NCBI RefSeq assembly: GCF_009847015.1 | Contig: NZ_WVEM01000002.1 | Location: 404,325-468,324, forward strand | Direction of reading: 5' to 3' | DNA from: Sunxiuqinia indica | GTDB lineage: Bacteria; Bacteroidota; Bacteroidia; Bacteroidales; Prolixibacteraceae | DNA length: 64,000 nucleotides | In this document: piece after piece, positions 28,114 to 36,948 of the stretch | How positions within the stretch are numbered: the first letter of the stretch is position 1 | Layout of the letters: every line of letters begins with the position of its first letter | Program-made: the position numbers and the translations under genes | Notes under the pieces: generated by a model | The model's input: only the letters and a program-made list of their open reading frames with translations | What the model was told of the DNA's origin: nothing | Databases searched by the model: none

Positions 28114-30168
28114 ATGACGGAACCCGCAATTCATAAATCAGATTTCATTGAAAAAGCCGAGTCGTTGATTTTGGAGAATATAAGGAACGAGCAATTCGGT
28201 GTTTCTGAACTGGCCGAGTTGATGCATATCAGTCGTTCCGGTTTGCTTAGGAAAATCAAAACAAAGACGCAGCTTTCAGCGAGCCAGTTTATCCGTCAGG
28301 TTCGCCTCGAAAAAGCGATGGACATGCTCCGGAAAACCAGCCTTACGGTAGCCGAGATTTCGTACGAAGTTGGGTTTGGAAACACCTCTTACTTCATCAA
28401 ATGCTTTCGCGAACAATACGGTTATTCGCCCGGTGAAGTGCGGAAAAGAACAGTTGCGGATGAAGATGAATCCACTCCACCAAGTTCTTTAAAGCAATAC
28501 AGGATATACCTGGCCGCAGCAGGGATGTTGGTTATTGCATTACTGGTAGTTTTCCTATTAAGCAAAAGAAGTTCTGTTTCGGCACCCATCGAGAAGTCGA
28601 TTGCAGTGTTACCATTCGTTAATGAAAGCAGTGACTCGCTAAACCTGTACTTCGTTAACGGGTTAATGGAATCGACACTGAACAACTTGCAAAAGATTCG
28701 CGACTTGCGGGTTGTTAGCCGGACTTCGGTTGCCCGGTACCGCGATACCGAGCTGGGAATTCCGGAAATTGCGGAACAGCTTAATGTGAATTACCTGGTA
28801 GAGGGGAGCGGGCAGCGGGTTGGCGACCAGGTCTTGCTCAATATTCAGTTGATTGAAGCGGCGGGCGACCACCCGATCTGGAGTGAGCAGTACAGTCGGG
28901 AAGTAGGCGATGTTTTTGCCCTTCAAAATGAAATAGCCCGTAAAATTGCAGATGCGATTCAGGCTGTTGTTACCACAGCTGAATTGCGACAGATCGAGAA
29001 AAAGCCAACAGAGAATTTAGTGGCCTACGATTATTATCTGCGAGCTCTCGAGCCGTATTATTCCCGAACTAGGGAAGGTTTGGAAAAGGCAATTCCGCTA
29101 TTCGAAAAGGCAATTGAGAACGATGACGAATTTGCCCTGGCTTATGCTGACATTGCCATCTCGTATTACTTTTTGGATGTGTACCAGAAGCAAAAGCAAT
29201 ATACCGAGCGCATCAACAATTTCGCAGATAAAGCACTGCTTTACGATCCAAAATCGGCTGAGAGTCTTATTGCAAAGGCACTTTACTACATACAAACGGA
29301 AGAATATCAATTGGCTGTTCCGCATTTGGAAAAAGCGCTGGAGTACAATCCGAATTCACCGGCAGTGGTTCAGATGCTCGGAGACCTTTATGCCCGAGTC
29401 ATTCCCAATACGGCCAAATACCTGGAGTACGCCTTGAAAGGTATTCAGCTTGACATTGCCGCCAACGACTCGGTCACACAAAGTTATATCTATTTGCACC
29501 TCAGTAATGCCCTTATTCAGTCGGGTTTTGTGAGTGAAGCGGTGACTTATATTAATAAGGCACTGGACTACAATCCGGATAACTATTATGCTCCTTTGCT
29601 CAATGCTTTTATCCCGTATGCGCAGGATGGCGATGGCGAACGAACCAAAAGTCTTCTGATTCATGAATGGAATAAGGACACGACCCGACTGGACATTCTG
29701 CAAGAGGTGGGCAAAGTTTATTATTATCAGGAAGATTACGACAGCGCCTTTTATTATTTTGAAAAGTTTGTCAATGCCCGGGAACGAAAAGGCTTGGATA
29801 TTTATCAGCAGGAAGACATTAAAATTAGCTTGGTCTATAAGAAGAAAGGGTATGAAGAGCAGGCTCGGAGGTTCCTAAATTCATATGCCGAATATTGCGA
29901 AAAGGATCAGTCGATTTACAAAAGTGCCAGCACGGCCGTTTTGTATGCCTATCAGGGGAGGAACAAGGACGCGATTGAGCAACTGAAAATTTTCGCCTCG
30001 CAAGATAATTACCAATACTGGATTTTATTGTTCCTGGACAAAGACCCAATTCTCAAGCCATTGAACAATGATCCGGAGTTTGGCAGGGTCATTCAAAAAA
30101 TCAATGACCGGTTCTGGCGAAAACAGGAAAATTTGAGAGAATTGTTAGAGAGCAAAGGTCTGCTGTAG
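28114..30168 (+). CDS. AraC-type regulator fused to a membrane helix and TPR sensor domain
   Basis: 684 residues: an AraC DNA-binding domain at the N-terminus (about 10-112; ISYEVGFGNTSYFIKCFR is the second HTH), one membrane helix (about 130-150), a FlgO/adenylate-cyclase-type region starting KSIAVLPF (about 165-295), then a long TPR array to the end. In Bacteroidota such one-component proteins keep the DNA-binding part inside and the TPR part in the periplasm. The divergent lipoprotein-acyltransferase-hydrolase group is its probable target (inference from position). Confidence 0.88.
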   Translation: MTEPAIHKSDFIEKAESLILENIRNEQFGVSELAELMHISRSGLLRKIKTKTQLSASQFIRQVRLEKAMDMLRKTSLTVAEISYEVGFGNTSYFIKCFREQYGYSPGEVRKRTVADEDESTPPSSLKQYRIYLAAAGMLVIALLVVFLLSKRSSVSAPIEKSIAVLPFVNESSDSLNLYFVNGLMESTLNNLQKIRDLRVVSRTSVARYRDTELGIPEIAEQLNVNYLVEGSGQRVGDQVLLNIQLIEAAGDHPIWSEQYSREVGDVFALQNEIARKIADAIQAVVTTAELRQIEKKPTENLVAYDYYLRALEPYYSRTREGLEKAIPLFEKAIENDDEFALAYADIAISYYFLDVYQKQKQYTERINNFADKALLYDPKSAESLIAKALYYIQTEEYQLAVPHLEKALEYNPNSPAVVQMLGDLYARVIPNTAKYLEYALKGIQLDIAANDSVTQSYIYLHLSNALIQSGFVSEAVTYINKALDYNPDNYYAPLLNAFIPYAQDGDGERTKSLLIHEWNKDTTRLDILQEVGKVYYYQEDYDSAFYYFEKFVNARERKGLDIYQQEDIKISLVYKKKGYEEQARRFLNSYAEYCEKDQSIYKSASTAVLYAYQGRNKDAIEQLKIFASQDNYQYWILLFLDKDPILKPLNNDPEFGRVIQKINDRFWRKQENLRELLESKGLL

Positions 30169-30522
30169 GCAAGACTCATGTACTTTAAATCCGAAAATTA
30201 AGGGTTTTAACTCATTTGGTTGATGGCTAAATGACTATTCTGGTGTGCGTTATATAGCTCGTCATTCATGTTCTAGTACAGGTTGACCTCATCCTTAATC
30301 GGCAATTTTTCGATCTTAATTTATGAGTCTGTTGATTGATACAATGAAAAGAAAAGTAATAAATGGATTCTTAAGAACAACTGAGCTAAATGCATATGAG
30401 GGCTTAGGACTGTTCTTTTTAAACAACCTGTTATTTCTGCTGATTGATTAGGGGTAAGCTACAGTTCCGGGAAGTTGATCTCAAGGTGGAGAAAGTTTAT
30501 GATGTGAGAAAAAAGAAAATGG
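30169..30522. other. Intergenic region between convergent genes
   Basis: 354 bp between the AraC-TPR and XRE genes, which converge. I see nothing recognisable in it. Confidence 0.3.
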
Positions 30523-30939
30523 CTACTTGCCTTTCAAAAGTTTCTCTAGGCGTTCCATCATCTCATCTTTTTCCTTCAGCATGCGTTCGTAGAGGGCAAT
30601 TTTCTCTTCGTGCAATCTGATGATTTGGTCGACTGGATTGACAGTTGGATAGTAGCTAAACAATGAATTTCCTGTAGCGTGGTCGTGATTGTTCACGATG
30701 TTGGAAATAATATTTATAGCTTTTTCTTCGTCAAAATTCTGAAAGGCTTCTACTGGGATCTTCAACGTGCTGGAGATCTGTTGCAAAAGAGGCAATTCAA
30801 TGGTTTCTTTCTGTTCCAAGAGCGAGATCTTCTTTTGATTCCACCCTTCACCTAGTTCATAAGCTAGCGCGTCTTGTTTGATTCCCAGCATCTCACGAAA
30901 CCGTTTCACATTGCGACCTTCATGTACTTTACTTTCCAT
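30523..30939 (-). CDS. XRE-family transcriptional regulator
   Basis: 138 residues. The Cro/C1-type HTH lies at about 10-65 (NVKRFREMLGIKQDALAYEL; WNQKKISLLEQ), followed by a helical C-terminal part (HEEKIALYERMLKEKDEM) likely to dimerise. It is divergent from the large NTase/HEPN-like gene at 31208, with a 268-bp shared upstream region, and probably controls it. Confidence 0.85.
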   Translation of the reverse strand: MESKVHEGRNVKRFREMLGIKQDALAYELGEGWNQKKISLLEQKETIELPLLQQISSTLKIPVEAFQNFDEEKAINIISNIVNNHDHATGNSLFSYYPTVNPVDQIIRLHEEKIALYERMLKEKDEMMERLEKLLKGK

Positions 30940-31207
30940 ATTACCTTGGTATTTTCAACTATCTCAAAGATAAAACAATTTTGGTTAACTAAAAGATGGA
31001 GGCGACTAATAGGATAGGTAAAATATACCTGACTTCAGATTGATTTGATTCGCTCCTGATTCCAGGATTCTAAGCAATTCTTGGGTGAATTCAGATTCAT
31101 AATCTGCATAGGTTCTGTCGTTGGATGAGATATTTTATCCTCATGCAGAATTGATTATGCTCATATTCTATCTGAAATTAGTGTTGTACCCTTAAAATGA
31201 TCGACAC

Positions 31208-32809
31208 ATGAGAACAATATTAAGTTCGGATATCCCGAAACTGGAGAACAAAGCTATCAGTGAAAAACTGCAGCAGTTAACCCGTGAATTTCAGATTTCT
31301 TATATCTTCTATCATCAGAAAAACAAGCTAATACCAGAACATTTTATCATTGTAACATCAGAACATAAGGACGTTCAAACAATAAGATCCCGAAAATGGA
31401 TTCGAAACAGCCGAGAGAATAGTAATCTTCTGTTTCATGTTATTTTCAGAGGGAAAATGGAATTCGAATACCAAATGGGTAATCCTTTTGTTGCTTCCTA
31501 TTGCCATAGATTCGCTGTTATTTACCGGTCTCAACCGATAGAAGAATGTCCGAATGCGGATTGGTCATCATATAAAAAGAAATTCAAGCGAAACCTGGAA
31601 ACCTATTATCACGATCGCGATACGTTGCTTACTGAAGCTAATCGCTTCCGTCGGCATGATTCATTAACCGGAGTATTTCTAACTTACTTGTCACTCTATG
31701 AGCATTCAATTCGTTACCTGGAGATGCTTTACGCAGGATCTAATTTTGAAACAGCGGACCTACACGAGAGGATAAAGCAGTTAGCTGACTATATCCCGGA
31801 AATAGACGGCATGTTTGTCAAAAAGAATGGGAGAGAGTACTACCTTGTTTCAGAGCTGGAGCGAGCAAAAGAAACAGGAGCGGATGGTGATGAAACAAGG
31901 CTTAATGAGAATCTTCATGAAAGTATTTTAGAGACTGAGCTAGCAATGAACGAGTTGGTAGCAGTTCGATTTGCGACACTTAAAAAGAGACTCAAAGCCT
32001 TTGGAAAAGTGAAGACCGACAACAAAGAGAGTTGCGCTTCACCAATCGAGCGAGAGCTTTCAGAGATTGTAGCAACAATTAGAAAGACAAAGGAAGTCGA
32101 AGAAATCTATTTGTTTGACCGGGAGCAGAGTTATCGACGGGCAACTTACTTCTTCCTGCTAATTGGGGAAGGGCTTGGCACGGAAACCCTGGGGCGGTTG
32201 CAACAAGCCGCGACCGCAAAGATGGAGGATCAGTTTGAACTGGTTTTGATCGGTCATAGTCGTATTTGGATTCAAGTAAATCTGTTTGCCTATCAATCCT
32301 TCTTTCAGAAAATAATGCGACCGGAGAACCTTTTATTTTCATCACATCCTAACTTCCCGGCTCTTCATTGGGAACACCCGCACCCGCCTGAATACCCGGA
32401 CCTGGAATATTACTACAGTTCGGGCGTAAAAATGGCTTCCCAGTATTTTAAGCTTAGACACAATTCGGAAAAGGACAACATAGAAGGGCTAGAAGACCTG
32501 TTTAGTCGTTCAATACTGAGAATTCTCCGGACTTTTGTTTTTGCAAGAATTAGCTATCTCCCCAACTACGTACCGCCTTGTACGCTTTGGCGACTATGTG
32601 TGCACGCAGACCCCAAACTAGGGCGGTTGGATTTCCTTTTTGAAAAACTAAATGGAGAGAAGTTCTTTCAATTATTATCGCACAACAACCGGTTTCATCA
32701 TGATATTTCCCGATTGACAGAAGAGAAATTGGAGTTGATGGACGAGATTCTGAACTTGCTGCAGCAGGAATTGGAGGTTGTTTGTAGTCAGCTCAAATGT
32801 ATCCGTTAA
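31208..32809 (+). CDS. Large protein resembling tandem nucleotidyltransferase-like/HEPN-like units
   Basis: 533 residues, no signal peptide. I see two broadly similar halves: each opens with a strand-rich region after an IYLFDRE- or IFYHQKN-like start and continues into a helical bundle. The second half (about 275-510) is the better conserved and resembles MNT-HEPN proteins of Bacteroidota islands. I cannot find a complete Rx4-6H HEPN motif or a clear GSx10DxD pair, so either half may be inactive. A 3'-terminal remnant of a relative lies at 38761-38849, which shows this family is a normal part of these elements. Function unknown; a toxin or defence role is possible. Confidence 0.55.
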   Translation: MRTILSSDIPKLENKAISEKLQQLTREFQISYIFYHQKNKLIPEHFIIVTSEHKDVQTIRSRKWIRNSRENSNLLFHVIFRGKMEFEYQMGNPFVASYCHRFAVIYRSQPIEECPNADWSSYKKKFKRNLETYYHDRDTLLTEANRFRRHDSLTGVFLTYLSLYEHSIRYLEMLYAGSNFETADLHERIKQLADYIPEIDGMFVKKNGREYYLVSELERAKETGADGDETRLNENLHESILETELAMNELVAVRFATLKKRLKAFGKVKTDNKESCASPIERELSEIVATIRKTKEVEEIYLFDREQSYRRATYFFLLIGEGLGTETLGRLQQAATAKMEDQFELVLIGHSRIWIQVNLFAYQSFFQKIMRPENLLFSSHPNFPALHWEHPHPPEYPDLEYYYSSGVKMASQYFKLRHNSEKDNIEGLEDLFSRSILRILRTFVFARISYLPNYVPPCTLWRLCVHADPKLGRLDFLFEKLNGEKFFQLLSHNNRFHHDISRLTEEKLELMDEILNLLQQELEVVCSQLKCIR

Positions 32810-33444
32810 GACCTTGTCGGAGATGAATTGCTTTTATAATTGAAAACTGTCAAATGACCAACCCTTTCACAAATATAGAGGAAGTTCCGGCTTTGTCAAG
32901 GCTAAACCAAGTGTCTGGCGTTGACAGGTGCAGCCAGTCTTGACAAAGTCTCTGTCTCCAATTCTGAAGAGTGTTTAACGGTTGGAAAAAGAAGGAATTG
33001 CGTCCGCGAATTACATTTTCAGTGGAAGCCTTAGGCGTAAAAACAAAAAAAACGAAAGTCCGCCTTTTGGTCGTACTCCCGGTTGCAATAAATCTATAAT
33101 TCCGACTTAAAGATGCGACTTTTTTAGGGGAACCACAAGTTGGATCAAGGAGCGGAACGGATTTCTGTGGCTTGTAGCTTTATTAGCTTCGAAGTAGACC
33201 AGCGGGATGGATTCCATGGATTTTAAGGGAATTAGATATTATCTTTCGATATACCAAGATCATGAATTTATTGCCACATTAATTTTATTGAAATGGCAAG
33301 TCCAAAATTTATTTTACTTGGATATAAGGTAACCTCGTTTACAAATAAATGTGGTTATGCACAATCTATTTAACAACACATAGGATTTATTGAGCATATA
33401 TATTATGTTTGTGTTATAGATAGGACTACTTGCTAATCAATAAT
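32810..33444. other. Intergenic region upstream of the lipoprotein operon
   Basis: 635 bp without a gene. It presumably holds the promoter for the lipoprotein operon, but I see no unambiguous -33/-7 pair. Confidence 0.3.
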
Positions 33445-35397
33445 ATGCTACGCCAAAATCAACGATATTATCGACAGTATCTGTTATGGGGGCTGTTAAT
33501 GATAGCCAGTTTAGGCACACTCAACGGATGCATGAATACAAATACAAGTACTGCAACTGTATTAGACCTAACCGCTTCACGAAAAACAATAACCTTTGCG
33601 CCACCCGATTCCGTTTTGCTGCTTTCTCAAAGACTCAACAATCTTAGGTCCCAAGTTGGAAAAACTGTCTATTCCGAGCTCTTACGACAAGCAGATTCGC
33701 TTTACTCCGCGATGAAGATCATGCCATTTCGCTTTCAACAAATAGAAGACTCAACTTATCTTGATTCTTCCTTTTTCAGCAATAACAAGACATTGGCCCA
33801 ACAAGCCTTAGCTGGTTCTCCATGGCGAGAGGAGATTAGCAAAAAAGACTTTGAGGAATATATTCTCCCCTACAAAATAGATGATGAGCTGGCAGACAGA
33901 TGGCGGGAAAAATTATACGGTGAAAATCGGAAATTACTAGGAACAAATCCGCAGCTGAATAATGCTGATAGTCTCTACGCCTATCATATGAAGAAGACTT
34001 ATTACGCACTAAACTCGTCCGGTGATTTTGATCGTTTCTATCCGACGCAACCCAATTATTCATGGCTCAGCTTTGCCCACGAAGGCGATTGTGCCGATCG
34101 CTGCCGATATGTTATATACCACTTGCGAGCAGCCGGTCTGCCTGCAACTTACGACTATCTCCCTGATTGGGGAAACCGCCCCAAAGCCCAGCATGCTTTT
34201 GTTGGATTAGCAAACAAAAAGCGACAACTTGAAAAATTATTAGAAAACAGTAATGATACATCTAATCTCATCGATGATTTTAATGCAGCCATGACTTCAA
34301 AATACAGGCCTGTTTTTTCGGAGGGAGATGTTCCGTCGAGTTTAACGGTCCAATATGAAAAGACCATCCCAAAGGTCTACCGGCAAACATGGAGAAAACA
34401 GCCCTTGATGGAGGATCTGGTATCATCTGTTCCAGAAAATCAGCTCTATCAAAAGCTGATGCATACAAATATGCTGGATGTTATTGATCAATATCTGAAA
34501 ACTGCAGACGCGTCGGTTTGGCAACGCCCGTTCGGCAAATGGGACATGGCTTATCTCGCAACATTCGATATCGGCGGGTGGACTCCCGTAGCCTTTGCCC
34601 GATATAGTTGGTGGGGACAAGCCAGGTTCAAAGCTATGGGTAAAAATATTCTCTACTTACCTATGGGCTGCAAAAACCAGAAATTATTACCAGTCGATGT
34701 TCCTTTTATTCTTGATGCAAATGGTGATAAAAATGATTTAGCCTGCAATTACCAAAAGAGGATTAATATGAAACTTATCCGTAAGTTTCCTCTCTTTTCC
34801 TACACGGCAGCGCATGTTGTCGATTTAAAAGGTTGCGTTGTCTATGGCTCTAACGATTATCGGTTTGGTGAAAGAGAAAAGCTTGCAGAGATTGATCATT
34901 ATCCTTTTTTCATGGAACGAATTGAGGTTAACAACTCGAGGAAGTTTCGTTATATAGGGATAAAATCATCAACGCTAGAGAAAATTCGTTTAGCGCATCT
35001 TTCCTGTATCGCAGACAGTTGCGATTTACATATCGCACAAAGCGATGTTCGCTACAAAAAAGGAGAATTAACTGGACAGCAGAAAAATCTCTTTGATAAT
35101 GATCTGAATAGTTTTACCGTAGACACGATGCTTGTAATGGATTTAGGATATCCTAAGGAAGTTATTGAAGTGGAGGTTTGTCCCCGGAGTGATACCAACT
35201 ACATTATTCCCGGTAATCAGTACGAGCTGTTTTACTGGGACAACCGATGGCATTCGGCTGGAAAACAAACAGCGACCGATTATTCGCTGGAGTACAGCAA
35301 CGTTCCGTCCGGTACCATCTACTGGTTGCGCTGTCTGAGTGGGGGCCGAGAAGAACGCATATTTACCTACAAAAATAGCAAACAAGAATGGTGGTAA
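33445..35397 (+). CDS. Transglutaminase-like lipoprotein
   Basis: 650 residues from the ATG at 33445 (a TTG at 33430 is the alternative). Lipobox TLNGC puts the lipid-bearing Cys at residue 29. A transglutaminase-like core follows: GDCADRC with the candidate nucleophile Cys near residue 213, then AQHAFVGL with the His about 35 residues later. The C-terminal ~200 residues are beta-rich and end YWLRCLSGGREERIFTY, a tail common to such Bacteroidota lipoproteins. It probably acts in the periplasm on peptides or proteins, as protease, amidase or cross-linker. First gene of the operon that continues to 38551. Confidence 0.8.
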   Translation: MLRQNQRYYRQYLLWGLLMIASLGTLNGCMNTNTSTATVLDLTASRKTITFAPPDSVLLLSQRLNNLRSQVGKTVYSELLRQADSLYSAMKIMPFRFQQIEDSTYLDSSFFSNNKTLAQQALAGSPWREEISKKDFEEYILPYKIDDELADRWREKLYGENRKLLGTNPQLNNADSLYAYHMKKTYYALNSSGDFDRFYPTQPNYSWLSFAHEGDCADRCRYVIYHLRAAGLPATYDYLPDWGNRPKAQHAFVGLANKKRQLEKLLENSNDTSNLIDDFNAAMTSKYRPVFSEGDVPSSLTVQYEKTIPKVYRQTWRKQPLMEDLVSSVPENQLYQKLMHTNMLDVIDQYLKTADASVWQRPFGKWDMAYLATFDIGGWTPVAFARYSWWGQARFKAMGKNILYLPMGCKNQKLLPVDVPFILDANGDKNDLACNYQKRINMKLIRKFPLFSYTAAHVVDLKGCVVYGSNDYRFGEREKLAEIDHYPFFMERIEVNNSRKFRYIGIKSSTLEKIRLAHLSCIADSCDLHIAQSDVRYKKGELTGQQKNLFDNDLNSFTVDTMLVMDLGYPKEVIEVEVCPRSDTNYIIPGNQYELFYWDNRWHSAGKQTATDYSLEYSNVPSGTIYWLRCLSGGREERIFTYKNSKQEWW

Positions 35398-35470
35398 TCC
35401 ACCAACCAATGAAAACCAAACAATATGAATACTTCCTAATCAAAACTAAAACTAGACAACAACCGAAGAG

Positions 35471-35563
35471 ATGCTGGTTGCCGGTCACGGGCATGGGAAA
35501 AACAAAAAGAAGCCTCCAACTCCCGAACGCCGAAGCAGTTCAAATAGCGGAGACTTCAAGTAG
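35471..35563 (+). other. Possible 30-residue peptide frame between two lipoprotein genes
   Basis: The 230-bp gap between two lipoprotein genes encodes, in a frame different from the downstream gene, MLVAGHGHGKNKKKPPTPER and a short Ser-rich tail. The preceding in-frame codons read TTTEE, so the context EEMLVAGHG resembles the end of a Gly-Gly-type leader peptide. There is no upstream ATG in this frame. It may be a broken or frameshifted precursor, or chance. Confidence 0.2.
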
Positions 35564-35624
35564 TTTTAATAACGAAGGAGAAGATTCTAGCACAATCACT
35601 CCTTCAACTAAAAAAAACAAAAAT

Positions 35625-36575
35625 ATGAAATTTAATAAATTAACCCTAAAAAGCTGTTCTATACTACTTGTAGCTTTAGGGTTTGTACTTTTCTTTTCAA
35701 CTTTACAAAGTTGCTCTGATGAATATCTACCCATCGAAGATACACTCACTAAAACCGAGTATGAGCAGATGCTAAAGGAGAAGGTTGCGTCTACAATTTA
35801 TAAGCAAGAAGAAATGAAAACAAGTTTTGCTGTTACGCAAGGTATCCCTTTATGGAATAAGTTATATTGGTCGGAAAATGGTAACACCAAGATGGTAATC
35901 GTACCAATGGTTTCGGCTTCCGGATCAAAAAAGCACTTGGTTGGTGTTGTCCAGAATAATAATATCAAGGTATTGGTGACTGAGCTTTCAGGTAATGATA
36001 ACGCGACTTTCAAAGTTTATTCAACAAATCATCAACTATTGTACGATAGCAAAAATCCGTCTGTAGGGCTAAGGCTCAAAAGTGGCACAATAGAACAATT
36101 TGAAGATATTCTGTCGAATGGCGGATCTGCAGAGGATTTGTATAACTCAGTCTGGGGGGAAGGCAGCACATATAATGAAGACGAACCTTTGGGAACTATG
36201 AGAATATGTACAAATGAGGTTGCCGGTAGCAGTGCTGGTACCGATATCGGCGGTCATGCGTGGATTGAGATTCAAATAGGCGATGACGTTGTTTCATTCT
36301 CGTTATGGAATGGGGAAGAAGGCAATGAATATCATGTTAACTACGAACAGAATAATGGATATTCAGCAGCTGCATCCATGGAGACAGAGTTGTCTTGGTG
36401 CGGGTTACAAACAATACTTGATTACAACTCAGACCCGGATAATACAGACTGGAGTGCAACAAATACATGTGCAGGCTATTCTACCGATATTTGGAATGCA
36501 GTCACAGGGCAAGATCTGGATTTTGGGATAGTAACGACACCTGCAGAACTTTATGAATATATGAATGGAGATTAA
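35625..36575 (+). CDS. Lipoprotein with papain-like (NCxxF/HxWIE-type) C-terminal domain
   Basis: 316 residues from the ATG at 35625; the frame is open further upstream to 35388, but that part would hide the signal peptide with lipobox TLQSC (Cys30). The C-terminal ~120 residues read IGGHAWIEIQIGDD and later NTCAGYSTDIWNAVTG. This order, His strand first and Cys helix later, suggests a circularly permuted papain-like fold, as in some amidases, peptidases and acyltransferases. This is pattern-based and needs a structure prediction. The gene follows the transglutaminase-like lipoprotein by 227 bp and is directly followed by another lipoprotein gene. Confidence 0.6.
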   Translation: MKFNKLTLKSCSILLVALGFVLFFSTLQSCSDEYLPIEDTLTKTEYEQMLKEKVASTIYKQEEMKTSFAVTQGIPLWNKLYWSENGNTKMVIVPMVSASGSKKHLVGVVQNNNIKVLVTELSGNDNATFKVYSTNHQLLYDSKNPSVGLRLKSGTIEQFEDILSNGGSAEDLYNSVWGEGSTYNEDEPLGTMRICTNEVAGSSAGTDIGGHAWIEIQIGDDVVSFSLWNGEEGNEYHVNYEQNNGYSAAASMETELSWCGLQTILDYNSDPDNTDWSATNTCAGYSTDIWNAVTGQDLDFGIVTTPAELYEYMNGD

Positions 36576-36576
36576 T

Positions 36577-36948
36577 ATGAACAGGAAATTAGCAATTGTT
36601 ATCATGATGTGCATTTTGGGATTAGCAGGATGTGCAAGCAAAAATCACACTAGTGTAATTTTAAAATACGACTCAGAAAACAATAAGCTTAAAGTTTCTC
36701 GGACTGAATCAGCTAGAAATTTATCGAAGCTAAAAGCAAAAGCACATGGAGACACCTTGGAATTGTTCGTATATGATAAACCTTTTTTTCTAACATTTTC
36801 GAAAGAAAAAAAGAAATTGTTTGAATTTGAGCTTATCATCCCCGATTCAATTAGGGTTATTAAATATGGCATAAGTGCTTTCAGCCTAGAGGAGCTTCAA
36901 TCGCTACATGGTGAATATGTATACCCAAATAAAAGGGAAACGCCCTAA
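36577..36948 (+). CDS. Small lipoprotein of unknown function
   Basis: 123 residues from the ATG at 36577, one base after the previous stop codon; an in-frame ATG at 36565 would overlap that gene. Signal peptide with lipobox GLAGC (Cys19), then a beta-rich charged domain of about 100 residues without known motifs. Its end overlaps the next gene by 41 bp. It is clearly part of the operon; a partner of the preceding lipoprotein is plausible. Confidence 0.7.
   Translation: MNRKLAIVIMMCILGLAGCASKNHTSVILKYDSENNKLKVSRTESARNLSKLKAKAHGDTLELFVYDKPFFLTFSKEKKKLFEFELIIPDSIRVIKYGISAFSLEELQSLHGEYVYPNKRETP

Noticed and set aside
35388-35624. N-terminal extension of the papain-like lipoprotein
   Set aside because: Using it would place a lipoprotein signal peptide 80 residues into the protein; the ATG at 35625 gives a normal signal and lipobox.
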